Part shown: positions 8,148 to 16,019 of the stretch, piece after piece | Layout: each line of letters begins with the position of its first letter | Position numbering within the stretch: the stretch's first letter is position 1 | Assembly (NCBI GenBank): GCA_016719135.1 | Contig: JADKAV010000024.1 | Location: 1 to 35,639, forward strand | Length of the DNA: 35,639 bases | From: Micrococcales bacterium | GTDB taxonomy: Bacteria > Actinomycetota > Actinomycetes > S36-B12 > UBA10799 | Direction of reading: 5' to 3' | The notes under the pieces: model-generated | What the model was told of the DNA's origin: nothing | Database searches by the model: none | What the model saw: only the letters and a program-made list of their open reading frames with translations | Position numbers and translations under genes: made by a program

Positions 8148-9779
8148 GTGGGATGGGAATGGACCGTTTATGGGGTGGCCCTCTACTTGGCCGCGCTGGT
8201 CATGCTGGGCGCCCTGGTCGTCGTCTGGCCGCGTCGGAAGGTCGCCGGTGGCCGACCGCTGGTCGGGATCCTGATCGCGATGATGGTGTGGTCGATCGGT
8301 GCCGGCAGTGAGTCGATGGTCGTCGGGCAGAACGCGAAAATCGTGTTCGGGGTCCTCAGTTATCCGGGTGCTCTGAGCGTCGCCGTCTTCTTCTTCTTGT
8401 TCACCATCGAGTACACGCAGAGTGAGCGTTGGGCGCCGTCGCCGCGTTGGCTGTTGTTCATCATCCCCGGCTTCTGCGTTCTGGCTGCGGCCACCAACGC
8501 CTTCCACCACGAACTGTGGACCGGCTTCACGATGGAGGCCGGCAACACCCTGGTCTACTCCCACGGCCCGATCTTCTTCCTCGTCATCGGCTACAGCTAC
8601 CTGATGCTGATAGGTGGCGTGCTCGTGATGATCGCGGCCTTCTCCCGGCACGACGCGAACTACCGCGGGCAGTTCCTGGCGGTGCTGGTCTTCGCTTCGC
8701 TGCCGTTCGTCGGCTCGCTGGCCTACGTCATCGGCTTCAGCCCGTTCCCGGACCAGGACCCCGCCCCGATCGCGTTCGCGGTCGCCGCGGTCGGACTCAC
8801 CTGGAGTGTGACCCGGCAGGGTCTGCTGACAGTCGTGCCGATCGCGCAGGAGTCCGTGTTGCAGAACCTGCACGACGCCGTCCTCGTGCTCGACGCCAGC
8901 AACCGGGTGGCCTTGGCGAACTACGCGTTCTTCAAGTGGCTGGGCATCTTCGAACCGATCGTCGGCAAACCGGCGTCGGAGGTCTTGGGCCCCTGGCCCG
9001 AACTGCTGAACGCCGTCACCGGCGAACTCGACGACAGCGAGGTGCTGATCGACCATCCCAGGTCACGCTACGTCGACGTCCGGCGCGCCGTGGTGACCGA
9101 TGAGCGCAAGCGGGTGCGGGGGCGGGTTCTCGTGCTGCGTGACATCAATGAGCTTCGGCTGGCCGACCTGGAGCTGCGCGACGCCAACGAACAGCTGACC
9201 GCGCAGTTGTCGACGATCCAGGACCTGCAGGAGGGACTGCGGGAACAGGCTTTGCGCGACCCGTTGACCGGGCTGTACAACCGCCGGTACCTCGAGGAGA
9301 CGGTCGGTCGCGAACTCGCCCGTGCCCAGCGCGAGGGCATCCCGTTGAGCCTGCTGATGATCGACCTGGACCGGTTCAAGTCGCTCAACGACGAACACGG
9401 ACACGCCACCGGTGATCAGGTCCTCCAATGGTTCGGTGATTTGGTGAAGACGAAGCTGCGACCAGGAGACATCGCGTGCCGCTACGGCGGTGAGGAGTTC
9501 GTCGTGATGATGCCGTCAGCGCCGCTCACGGTCTCGTTGTCGCGCGCTGAGGACATCCGCGGGTCGTTCACCCAACTCGTGCGAACCGCGTCCAACAACC
9601 GGTTGCCGAATGTGACGCTGTCGGCGGGTCTGGCCGTCTTCCCGGCGGATGCGACCAGTGCCAGTGAACTTCGGCGGTGCGCCGATGTGGCGCTGTATGC
9701 GGCAAAGCGCGGCGGCCGTGACCGGGTCATGGTCTACACCGAGCGGATCGGTGCCCAGTCGTTCCGGGGAGCCGAGTAG
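8148..9779 (+). CDS. Membrane diguanylate cyclase: 7TM sensor-PAS-GGDEF
   Basis: The 543-aa protein has about seven N-terminal helices (residues 1-225) resembling the His-kinase N-terminal 7TM domain, then a PAS-like segment (about 235-340, VLVLDASNRVALANYAFFKW), a short coiled coil (ELRDANEQLTAQLSTIQDL) and a GGDEF domain from LRDPLTGLYNRRYLEE onward. The active site reads GGEEF near residue 446, a functional variant. RPGD lies five residues before it and matches the RxxD inhibitory I-site, so product feedback is expected. It should make c-di-GMP from two GTP at the inner membrane face in response to an unknown ligand. No EAL domain is attached. Confidence 0.92.
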   Translation: MGWEWTVYGVALYLAALVMLGALVVVWPRRKVAGGRPLVGILIAMMVWSIGAGSESMVVGQNAKIVFGVLSYPGALSVAVFFFLFTIEYTQSERWAPSPRWLLFIIPGFCVLAAATNAFHHELWTGFTMEAGNTLVYSHGPIFFLVIGYSYLMLIGGVLVMIAAFSRHDANYRGQFLAVLVFASLPFVGSLAYVIGFSPFPDQDPAPIAFAVAAVGLTWSVTRQGLLTVVPIAQESVLQNLHDAVLVLDASNRVALANYAFFKWLGIFEPIVGKPASEVLGPWPELLNAVTGELDDSEVLIDHPRSRYVDVRRAVVTDERKRVRGRVLVLRDINELRLADLELRDANEQLTAQLSTIQDLQEGLREQALRDPLTGLYNRRYLEETVGRELARAQREGIPLSLLMIDLDRFKSLNDEHGHATGDQVLQWFGDLVKTKLRPGDIACRYGGEEFVVMMPSAPLTVSLSRAEDIRGSFTQLVRTASNNRLPNVTLSAGLAVFPADATSASELRRCADVALYAAKRGGRDRVMVYTERIGAQSFRGAE

Positions 9780-9812
9780 GGGCTGGCTGCCCAACCCACG
9801 GGTCCGAAGCGG

Positions 9813-10520
9813 CTACGGCTGCGGGGGTCCCCAGAAGAACATGTCGAACCGGTCGGCACCCGCGGCGACCGCCTCCGGATAGGTGAACGCCCCGTTGTAG
9901 AGGGGGGCGCCGAGGATGATCCCGTCGAGACCCTCGGGTACGAGTTCGTGTAGTTCGTGCAGGTCGTCGAGGTGGGCGATCCCGCCGGCGGCGATGACGG
10001 GTTTTGAGGTCTGCTCGCAGAACTCCGCCAGCAGGTGCCGGTCCTCGTGGTGCCACAGGTGGTGGGTGGCCATGTCCCGCACGACGTACCGGGAGGCTCC
10101 CGCTTGGTCCAGGGTCACGCGCACGTCGAAGACGCCGGGCTTGCGAATGTCCAGACCGACGGCCAGCAGGTCGCCGTGGGCAGCCAGGACATTCTGCGTC
10201 CAGGTCAGGTCCTCGGCCTCGATGACGATCCGGGTGGGCTTGGCCTGCAACGCCGCCTCGAGACCCTGTTGGTCCTTGATGTGCGCGGACAGCTGGATGT
10301 GGGCCCCGGCCGCCCGGGCGATGTCCGCGTAATTGTTGCCCTGTCCGGAGGCAGCGTCCTTGTCCGCCACGTGGACCCAGGCGGCGCCCTGCTCCGCGAA
10401 AGCCGCCACGACGTCGTGGACCGACCCGTACTCGGCGTCGGAGCCGGGGCTCAGCGGCATTTGGGCCTGGCCCTGGGAAACGATCACCTGCGGCATGAGG
10501 CACAGCGGATAGAGGCTCAT
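9813..10520 (-). CDS. HisA/PriA-like TIM-barrel protein lacking the first catalytic Asp
   Basis: The 235-aa product aligns by eye along its whole length with HisA/PriA phosphoribosyl isomerases: GAAWVHVADKDAASGQGNN, IQLSAHIKDQQGLEAAL, GDLLAVGLDIRKPG, CEQTSKPVIAAGGIAHLDDL and LDGIILGAPLYNGAFTYPEA. The conserved AVDVxxG near the N-terminus, which carries the first catalytic Asp, reads PQVIVSQG instead. The second Asp (GLDIR) and the phosphate-binding glycine loops remain. Isomerase activity is therefore doubtful; another sugar-phosphate role or a regulatory role is possible. No other his gene is nearby. The ATG at 10520 is favoured by a TAGGCT hexamer 8 nt upstream. Confidence 0.8.
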   Translation of the reverse strand: MSLYPLCLMPQVIVSQGQAQMPLSPGSDAEYGSVHDVVAAFAEQGAAWVHVADKDAASGQGNNYADIARAAGAHIQLSAHIKDQQGLEAALQAKPTRIVIEAEDLTWTQNVLAAHGDLLAVGLDIRKPGVFDVRVTLDQAGASRYVVRDMATHHLWHHEDRHLLAEFCEQTSKPVIAAGGIAHLDDLHELHELVPEGLDGIILGAPLYNGAFTYPEAVAAGADRFDMFFWGPPQP

Positions 10521-10527
10521 GGGCTTC

Positions 10528-10533
10528 AGCCTA
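10528..10533 (-). promoter_or_regulatory. Putative -10 (TAGGCT) of the HisA-like gene
   Basis: On the minus strand TAGGCT ends 8 nt before the ATG at 10520, which points to a leaderless or nearly leaderless mRNA. Confidence 0.35.
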
Positions 10534-10570
10534 ATGGCGTGGGCCGCGGGTTCCGCGGGCTGCGGGGCCC

Positions 10571-10981
10571 CTACTCCATCGGCGGCCGGCGCCGGGTGGC
10601 TTTCAGTTGCGAGCGTTTGCGCTTGGCCTCCCGTCGACGGGTCACGGAGCCGCGAGTGGGTCGGGTTCTGCGACGGCGCTTGCGCGGACCCGCGAGGGCG
10701 GAGACGACGTTGCGCGCCAGGCGGTGACGCGCGGCCTGCCGGTTCTGCAACTGCGAACGATGTTCGGAGGCCACCACCGTGAACGAGGTGCGTAAGCGGT
10801 CGCGCTGTGACGGTGTCAGGACGCGCGAGCCGACCGGGTCCCAGAACAACTCGACGCGGGAATCGGAGGTGTTCACCGACTGTCCGCCCGGACCCGATGA
10901 CCGGCTGAAACGCCAACGCAACTCGCTGGCCGGGATGGTGAGGTCGTCGGCGACGACCAGGTCGGAGGTGGGGTCAGCCAT
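10571..10981 (-). CDS. arfB: ArfB/YaeJ-type peptide chain release factor-like hydrolase
   Basis: The 136-aa protein carries FSRSSGPGGQSVNTSDSRVEL, the GGQ loop of the class I release factor catalytic domain, without a codon-recognition domain. The C-terminus is a highly basic tail (GPRKRRRRTRPTRG...). This combination defines ArfB, which enters stalled ribosomes through the mRNA channel with its basic tail and hydrolyses peptidyl-tRNA. The ATG at 10981 overlaps the end of the cyclo-ligase gene by 8 bp, so translation is probably coupled. The gene lies in a minus-strand run with a helicase and 5-FCL. Confidence 0.92.
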   Translation of the reverse strand: MADPTSDLVVADDLTIPASELRWRFSRSSGPGGQSVNTSDSRVELFWDPVGSRVLTPSQRDRLRTSFTVVASEHRSQLQNRQAARHRLARNVVSALAGPRKRRRRTRPTRGSVTRRREAKRKRSQLKATRRRPPME

Positions 10982-11495
10982 CGGCGCTCACCCACGCATC
11001 GACTGCCACGTCGTGCGGCTGCGCGAAGACGTCGGCGACGACCTCGTCGGACCACACCAGCGCCACGGTCCGGGCCTGCTGCTGCGAAACCAGGAAACGG
11101 TCGTAGTACCCGCCGCCTTGCCCGAGTCTGTGGCCGGATCGCGTGACCGCGAGCGCAGGCAGCAGCACCACGTCGATTGTCGGCAACTCGACGCGGGCGG
11201 CGTCGCAGGCCGGGTGCCCGGGCACACCCCAGGCGTCCCACGGGCGCGCGTCGGCAGCATCCACCCACTCGAGGTGTCCGCCGGGAACCGCTACCGGCAG
11301 GAACACCGCGTCACCGCGCGCCAGCATCGCCTCGATGACCTCGGCGGTGGGTGGTTCCCCGGTCCGGTGGACGTAGCAGCACACGGCGGCACCGTCGGGA
11401 ACGTGCGCCAGAACGCGTTGGACGAAGTCCGGGCTCGGCGTGTGACCCTGCGCGCGCCCCGCGCGGATCTGCGCGCGCAACTCGGCCTTGCCCAT
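10974..11495 (-). CDS. 5-formyltetrahydrofolate cyclo-ligase
   Basis: The 173-aa product converts 5-formyl-THF to 5,10-methenyl-THF with ATP in one-carbon metabolism. The family signature RLGQGGGYYDRFL is present near residue 130, with VVLLPALAVTRSGHRLG just before it and the N-terminal KAELRAQIRAGRA substrate-binding helix. Length is a little below the usual 185-200 aa. Upstream, a minus-strand TAGCGT (11503-11508) ends 8 nt before the ATG, suggesting leaderless transcription. The gene overlaps arfB by 8 bp. Confidence 0.92.
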   Translation of the reverse strand: MGKAELRAQIRAGRAQGHTPSPDFVQRVLAHVPDGAAVCCYVHRTGEPPTAEVIEAMLARGDAVFLPVAVPGGHLEWVDAADARPWDAWGVPGHPACDAARVELPTIDVVLLPALAVTRSGHRLGQGGGYYDRFLVSQQQARTVALVWSDEVVADVFAQPHDVAVDAWVSADG

Positions 11496-11502
11496 GGGCG
11501 CA

Positions 11503-11508
11503 ACGCTA
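11503..11508 (-). promoter_or_regulatory. Putative -10 (TAGCGT) of the 5-FCL/arfB transcript
   Basis: TAGCGT on the minus strand ends 8 nt before the ATG at 11495, and there is no RBS in the gap. It suggests that 5-FCL and arfB have their own promoter and are not only read from the helicase gene. Confidence 0.35.
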
Positions 11509-11537
11509 GTCCGCCCGCGGTCTGACAGCGTCGCGGT

Positions 11538-13565
11538 TCAGCCGAACAGACCGCCCAGGTGTGCGTCCACGGCGGTGGTGGTGTCCACGGTCGCGAAGTC
11601 CGCGGCGTCGGTGGCGTCGTCACGCAGCAAAGTGACCTGATCCATCGTCGCTGCGACGTTGTCGGTGAGGAAGCGCGACGGCTGCGCCCAGGAGTGGCGG
11701 TCGTCGCGCCCGGCTGGTCGATGGTGATAGCGCAACGGCACGTACACGTGGGCCTCGCGGCGCGGCCGGGTCATCGCCACGTAGAACAGGCGGCGCTCCT
11801 CCTCCAGACCGTTGCGGTCGTTGAGGGCCATGTCCGAGGGGATGTTCCCGTCGGCAGCGTGGATCACATGCACGACGTCCCATTCCATCCCCTTGGCCGA
11901 GTGCATCGTCGAGATCGTCAACCAGTCCTCATCGATCGCCGGCACCCCAGCCAGGTCGCCGGTGGAACGCGGCGGCTCCAGGGCGTGGTCGGCGGCCACA
12001 TCGGACAGGCGGGGGACCCGTGCGGCGGCTTCCACCAGCAGGTCGAGGTCCACCAGTCGTTCCTCGGCGTTGTCGTAGTTCGCGCGGATCAGCGGTGCGA
12101 CGGCCTGGCGCAGCGGCTCTGCCTGTTTGGTCCCGACCGCCCGGGCCACGGCTTCCGCCTGTGCATGTGCGGCCGCGGGCAGCTCGGCCAAGGCGAGCGG
12201 CCACCGAAGGAGCACGTCGGAGTCCTCGCCGTCGGCCAGCAGACCGAGTGCTGAGACCGCACGTTTGGCCTTCGTGGGTCCGACCCCGGGCAGCAGCTGC
12301 AGGACGCGGAACCACGCCACCTCGTCGCGCGGGTTGTCGGCGATCCGGAACGCCGCGAGCAGGTCTTTGACGTGGGCGGCCTCCAGATATCGCAGCCCCC
12401 CGTACTTGACGAACGGGATCCCGCGGCGGCCCAGTTCGATCTCGAGGTGGTCGCTGTGATGTGCGGCGCGCACAAGAACCGCTTGCTCGCGCAACGCCGT
12501 GCCCTGTTCGCGATGCTCCAGGATCTGTTCGCAGACCAGTGCGCTCTGATGGTCTTCATCCGCGCACCGGACCAGGCGGGGCTTGTGGTCGGGTCCGGCT
12601 TCGGCTGCGTGCAGCCGGGTGGAGAAACCGGCGGGCGCGTCGTCGGCCAGTGCGTTCGCGGTGTCCAGGATCGACTGCGTCGAGCGGTAGTTGGTCCCCA
12701 GTCGCAAGGTCGCCGACGCCGGGAAGTCGAGCCCGAAATCGAGGATGTGCTTGGGGTCGGAGGCGCGGAAGGAATAGATCGCCTGCGCGTCGTCACCGAC
12801 GACAGTCAGCTGCGGATCGTGGGTGCGCAGGAGTTGCAGCACCTCGACCTGCAGGGCGTTGACATCCTGGTACTCGTCGACGAGCACGTGGTCGTACAGC
12901 CCGCCCAGCGAGCGGCCGACGAGGTCGTCGCGCAGGGCCTGCCGCCAGTGCAGCAACAGGTCGTCGAAGTCGAGCAGACCCAGACGTCGTTTGCGCGCGA
13001 TGTATGCCTTGCACACCGTGCCGATGGGTTCGGCCAGGTCGCTGGCCCACGGGGCGACCGCGTTGATCACCTCGCCCACCGGCGTGCCGGTGTCGACGGC
13101 GCGCGAGTACAGATCCAAAAGGGTGGATTTACGCGGGAACCGACGCCCGTTCGGCAGACTCTTCGCCGTCTCGTCGCGCACCACGTCCATCACGTCGGCG
13201 GCATCCGACGGGTCGAGCACCGAGAAGCCCTCCGGCAGACCGAGTCGGGCCGCGTGCTGGCGCAGCGTGCGGTGCGCCACGGAGTGGAACGTCCCTCCGG
13301 AAACGCGCCCGGACCGCAGTCCCGCATGGGCCAGGCGGGTGTGGCTGCGATCGATCATCTGGCGGGCGGCGCGCCGGGTGAACGTCAGCAGCAGCACCCT
13401 CTCGGCGGGCGTGCCATCCGCGACGATCCGCGCGACCCGGGCGGTGAGCGCAGTGGTCTTGCCAGTGCCCGCGCCGGCGAGAACCCGCAGTGCTGCTGGT
13501 TCGTCGAATTGCGCGACTGCTCGCTGCTCGTCGTTGAGGCCATCCAGGAGATCGTGTGCGTACAT
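11538..13565 (-). CDS. UvrD/PcrA-like superfamily 1 ATP-dependent DNA helicase
   Basis: The protein (675 aa from this start) shows the SF1A motifs in order: Q-motif LNDEQRAVA, Walker A GAGTGKT (Lys 36), LTFTRRAARQM (Ia), VDEYQDVN (II), VGDDAQAIYSFRASD (III), GTNYRSTQSI (IV), STMHSAKGMEWDVVHV (V) and FYVAMTRPR (VI). It should unwind DNA 3'-5' in repair or replication. It is similar in size to mycobacterial UvrD2, but I see no HRDC domain at the C-terminus, which ends with an acidic tail. An ATG at 13595 would add ten residues; the ATG at 13565 is favoured by TACTGT 8 nt upstream and by starting close to the Q-motif. Confidence 0.9.
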   Translation of the reverse strand: MYAHDLLDGLNDEQRAVAQFDEPAALRVLAGAGTGKTTALTARVARIVADGTPAERVLLLTFTRRAARQMIDRSHTRLAHAGLRSGRVSGGTFHSVAHRTLRQHAARLGLPEGFSVLDPSDAADVMDVVRDETAKSLPNGRRFPRKSTLLDLYSRAVDTGTPVGEVINAVAPWASDLAEPIGTVCKAYIARKRRLGLLDFDDLLLHWRQALRDDLVGRSLGGLYDHVLVDEYQDVNALQVEVLQLLRTHDPQLTVVGDDAQAIYSFRASDPKHILDFGLDFPASATLRLGTNYRSTQSILDTANALADDAPAGFSTRLHAAEAGPDHKPRLVRCADEDHQSALVCEQILEHREQGTALREQAVLVRAAHHSDHLEIELGRRGIPFVKYGGLRYLEAAHVKDLLAAFRIADNPRDEVAWFRVLQLLPGVGPTKAKRAVSALGLLADGEDSDVLLRWPLALAELPAAAHAQAEAVARAVGTKQAEPLRQAVAPLIRANYDNAEERLVDLDLLVEAAARVPRLSDVAADHALEPPRSTGDLAGVPAIDEDWLTISTMHSAKGMEWDVVHVIHAADGNIPSDMALNDRNGLEEERRLFYVAMTRPRREAHVYVPLRYHHRPAGRDDRHSWAQPSRFLTDNVAATMDQVTLLRDDATDAADFATVDTTTAVDAHLGGLFG

Positions 13566-13572
13566 GCGTTCG

Positions 13573-13578
13573 ACAGTA
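13573..13578 (-). promoter_or_regulatory. Putative -10 (TACTGT) of the helicase gene
   Basis: On the minus strand TACTGT ends 8 nt before the ATG at 13565. It would make the helicase mRNA leaderless and decides between two in-frame ATGs. Confidence 0.35.
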
Positions 13579-13632
13579 CTCGGTAGGGATGACATTCTTC
13601 GGTTCGGCAGGAAATGTGTCGCAGGTGGGCGT

Positions 13633-13658
13633 TACGTTCGGGGCACAGACCTAAGGAG
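13633..13658 (+). promoter_or_regulatory. -10 (TACGTT) and RBS (AAGGAG) of the DUF2505 gene
   Basis: TACGTT at 13633-13638 predicts a start near 13645. AAGGAG at 13653-13658 is an ideal Shine-Dalgarno sequence, 7 nt before the ATG at 13666. Confidence 0.5.
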
Positions 13659-13665
13659 CCGTCAT

Positions 13666-14163
13666 ATGTCCAAGAAGATCTCGCGTGTCGACAAGTACGA
13701 GGCCAGCGCTGAGGCCATCCTCGCGATGCTCCAGGACCGCGACTACGTCGACGCCAAGTACCAGGCGCTCGGCGACATCTCGACGTCGGTGGAGACGTTC
13801 GAAACGACCGATGACGGACTGAGCCTGAAGGTGGACCGCCAGGTGCCCGCCGACCTGCCGGGATTCGCCAAGAAGATCATGGGCGACACCAACCGGATCG
13901 TGCAGACGGAGAACTGGGGGCCAGCCGGCGAGGGAAGTTCCTGCGATCTCAAGATCGAGTTCCCGGGCAAGCCCCTGCACGTCACCGGCAAGCTCGACGT
14001 CAATCCCACCGGTGACTCCACCAGCGACTGGGTGGTCAACATGGAGATCTCCGCCAGCGTGCCACTGGTGGGGGGCAAGTTGGAGGACGTCGTCAAGAAG
14101 GAGACCCTGCAGAGCCTGGACAAGGAGTACGCCTTCAACCAGGAGTGGCTGGCCAACCACTGA
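13666..14163 (+). CDS. DUF2505 domain protein (START/SRPBCC-like)
   Basis: The 165-aa product matches the actinobacterial DUF2505 family: an N-terminal SADKYE-like helix segment (SRVDKYEASAEAILAMLQDRDYVDAKYQALGD), repeated beta strands with alternating charged residues, ADLPGFAKKIMGDTNRIVQTENW in the middle, and a C-terminal helix (VVKKETLQSLDKEYAFNQEWL). The fold is the SRPBCC/START hydrophobic-pocket type, so lipid or small-molecule binding is plausible but unproven. A strong RBS supports the ATG at 13666. It is followed at 14192-14219 by a hairpin before the next gene. Confidence 0.85.
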   Translation: MSKKISRVDKYEASAEAILAMLQDRDYVDAKYQALGDISTSVETFETTDDGLSLKVDRQVPADLPGFAKKIMGDTNRIVQTENWGPAGEGSSCDLKIEFPGKPLHVTGKLDVNPTGDSTSDWVVNMEISASVPLVGGKLEDVVKKETLQSLDKEYAFNQEWLANH

Positions 14164-14191
14164 ACGGCTGAACTGCAGTTAACGGGGTACT

Positions 14192-14219
14192 TCCACTTCG
14201 GGTTTTGGTCGAAAGTGGA
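14192..14219 (+). promoter_or_regulatory. Hairpin partly covering the RBS of the redox-enzyme operon
   Basis: TCCACTT (14192-14198) pairs with AAGTGGA (14213-14219) around a 14-nt loop. The right arm contains the first bases of the GGAGGTGG Shine-Dalgarno region (14217-14224) for the ATG at 14228. It could be a terminator for DUF2505 or a translation-modulating structure. Confidence 0.35.
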
Positions 14220-14227
14220 GGTGGAAC

Positions 14228-15199
14228 ATGCAGGTGCCGCACGCAAGGGGGCCCCTGAGTGCGTGGGTGCGAGATGTCCTTGTGGGCGTCGATCCCGGTC
14301 ACGCGCCGGACGTGCCCGAGGATGCGCTGACGGGCAACGAGGACGCGCAGCTGGCGCTGTGGATGACCTACGAACTGCACTACCGGGGCTTCGACGACGT
14401 GTCGCCCGACGCCGAATGGGATCTGGGAATCCTGGCATTGCGCCGGCAGCTCGAGCGGCGGTTCGAGGAGCAGCTGCGCGCGGTCACGGCCAGTGCCGAA
14501 GTGCCATTGGACACCGATGTGGGCGAGGTGTTGCTGGACCTGGCGCAATCAGCGGACGGGCCCAGCATCGCGCTACGGCTGCAACGCGATGCAACAGTCG
14601 ATCAGATGCGCGATTACCTCAGTCAGCGCAGCATCGTGCAGTTGAAGGAATCCGACCCGCATTCGTTCGTGCTCGGACGCCTGGACGGTGCGGCGAAGGT
14701 GGCGCTTGCCGAACTGCAATACGACGAGTACGGCGGCGGCAGGCCCGGCCGGTTGCACGCCGCGTTGTATGCACAGGCGTTGCGGGCCGCCGGGCTCGAT
14801 CCGCAGTACGGCGCGTACATCGAACAGGCGTCGGCGGTGACACTGGCCAGCGTCAACGTGATGTCGATGTTCGCCTTCAACCGTCGTCTGCGGGGTGCGT
14901 CGATGGGTCATCTGGCGATCTTCGAGGCCACGAGTTCGCTGCCGTGCCGTCGCATCTCCCGAGGCCTTGAGCGACTCGGCTTCCCCGAGGACGTCCGGGC
15001 CTATTTCGACGAGCACGTGGAGGCTGATGCCGTCCATGAACACGTGGTCGCTCACGACATCTGTGGGTGCATGGTCGCTGCGGAACCTGACCTGCGTGAC
15101 GATGTCCTCTTCGGCGCACTGGTGTGCCTGCACATGGACGATCTTGTGGCCTGCGACTTCCTTCAGCGGTGGGACAGCGATCTGCAGGTGGCGTCGTGA
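14228..15199 (+). CDS. Iron-containing redox enzyme family protein (heme-oxygenase-like fold)
   Basis: The 323-aa protein matches the Haem_oxygenas_2/iron-containing redox family, all-helical proteins related to heme oxygenases and non-heme di-iron enzymes. Candidate metal ligands lie in the C-terminal half, where Glu/His/Asp recur with helical spacing: LAELQYDEYGGG, GHLAIFEATSS, FDEHVEADAVHEHVVAHDI and LHMDDLVACDF. The VEADAVHEHVVAHD block resembles the E-x6-H and ExxH-type ligands of the fold. The reaction is unknown. The GTG of the CDGSH gene overlaps its TGA (GTGA), so the two are translationally coupled. GGAGG lies 7-11 nt before the ATG. Confidence 0.85.
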   Translation: MQVPHARGPLSAWVRDVLVGVDPGHAPDVPEDALTGNEDAQLALWMTYELHYRGFDDVSPDAEWDLGILALRRQLERRFEEQLRAVTASAEVPLDTDVGEVLLDLAQSADGPSIALRLQRDATVDQMRDYLSQRSIVQLKESDPHSFVLGRLDGAAKVALAELQYDEYGGGRPGRLHAALYAQALRAAGLDPQYGAYIEQASAVTLASVNVMSMFAFNRRLRGASMGHLAIFEATSSLPCRRISRGLERLGFPEDVRAYFDEHVEADAVHEHVVAHDICGCMVAAEPDLRDDVLFGALVCLHMDDLVACDFLQRWDSDLQVAS

Positions 15200-15381
15200 A
15201 CGAACCGGTGGTCGTCAGGCAGTGCGTCGACGGACCCATGCTCGTCCGGGGTGCCGACGTCGTCCTCGACGATCAGGGCAATGAGCATCGCGTGACGCGG
15301 CCGGTGGTGGCGGTGTGCACGTGCGGCAAGTCCCAGCGCAAGCCATGGTGCGACGCGACTCACAAGGTGATTCCCAGATGA
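15196..15381 (+). CDS. CDGSH iron-sulfur domain protein
   Basis: The 61-aa protein carries VCTCGKSQRKPWCDATHK, the Cys-x-Cys...Cys-x3-His pattern that binds a redox-active 2Fe-2S cluster in the CDGSH/mitoNEET family. The N-terminal half (VRQCVDGPMLVRGADVVLDD) is the usual MitoNEET_N-like strand region. The GTG start overlaps the preceding TGA by 4 nt, and its own TGA overlaps the ATG of the methyltransferase. It probably delivers electrons or a cluster to the upstream heme-oxygenase-like protein, an inference from the strict coupling. No membrane anchor is present. Confidence 0.9.
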   Translation: MNEPVVVRQCVDGPMLVRGADVVLDDQGNEHRVTRPVVAVCTCGKSQRKPWCDATHKVIPR

Positions 15382-16010
15382 GTGCCGGCAATTTCGGCGG
15401 GCTGGCGATCGCCTACGACGACCGTCTGCTGGCACCGCGGGACTGGACGCAGGCCCAGGGCAGGTGGGCGGGGGAGTTGCTGGCGGATCTTCCGCCCGGG
15501 GATGTGCTGGAGCTGTACTGCGGGGCCGGCCAGATCGGATTGCTCGCTGTGGCCGGTTCGGGGCGACGACTGGTGTGCGTCGATGTGAACCCGGTCGCCA
15601 CGCATTACACCCGGCGCAATGCCGAGGGTGCCGGTGTGGACGTGATGACCCGCACTGGTTCGGTACACGACGTGCTGGGTGACGGGGAAGTGTTCCCGCT
15701 GATCATCGCGGATCCGCCGTGGGTGCCGCGGGCGCAGGTTCATGCGTTTCCGGAGGATCCGCGGCTGGCCATCGATGGCGGCGAGGATGGCCTGGCCCGG
15801 ATTCGCGAATGTGCGGCAGCGATCGACGGCCACCTCGGTCCGGGCGGGGTGGCACTAGCGCAGTTGGCGCCTGGCGATGAGCAGGCTGATGCGGTCGTGG
15901 ACATGACCAGGGGAACCTCGCTGGTCTGTGGCGAGCGGCGGTACTTCGAGCGTGGGACGCTACTGCGCATCGACCGTCCAGTGGACTGGGGCGGTCAGGC
16001 CTCGCCGTAG
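15378..16010 (+). CDS. Class I SAM-dependent methyltransferase with DPPW motif
   Basis: The 210-aa product has a clear SAM-binding motif I (VLELYCGAGQIGLLA, about residues 45-60), motif II acid in VCVDVNP, and motif IV IIADPPWVP. (D/N)PP(Y/F/W) occurs in enzymes that methylate amide or exocyclic nitrogens, such as PrmC and N6-adenine or rRNA guanine methyltransferases. There is no target-recognition domain, so the substrate is likely a protein, an RNA or a small molecule. The ATG overlaps the CDGSH stop (ATGA). The following serA -10 hexamer overlaps its TAG stop. Confidence 0.85.
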   Translation: MSAGNFGGLAIAYDDRLLAPRDWTQAQGRWAGELLADLPPGDVLELYCGAGQIGLLAVAGSGRRLVCVDVNPVATHYTRRNAEGAGVDVMTRTGSVHDVLGDGEVFPLIIADPPWVPRAQVHAFPEDPRLAIDGGEDGLARIRECAAAIDGHLGPGGVALAQLAPGDEQADAVVDMTRGTSLVCGERRYFERGTLLRIDRPVDWGGQASP

Positions 16011-16013
16011 CAT
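16008..16013 (+). promoter_or_regulatory. Putative -10 (TAGCAT) of leaderless serA, overlapping a stop codon
   Basis: TAGCAT ends 7 nt before the GTG at 16020 and begins with the TAG stop of the methyltransferase gene. Confidence 0.35.
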
Positions 16014-16019
16014 CGGGAC

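Noticed and set aside
12372..13586. Plus-strand 404-codon frame opposite the helicase
   Set aside because: The helicase motifs are unmistakable on the minus strand; this frame has the composition of an antisense shadow.
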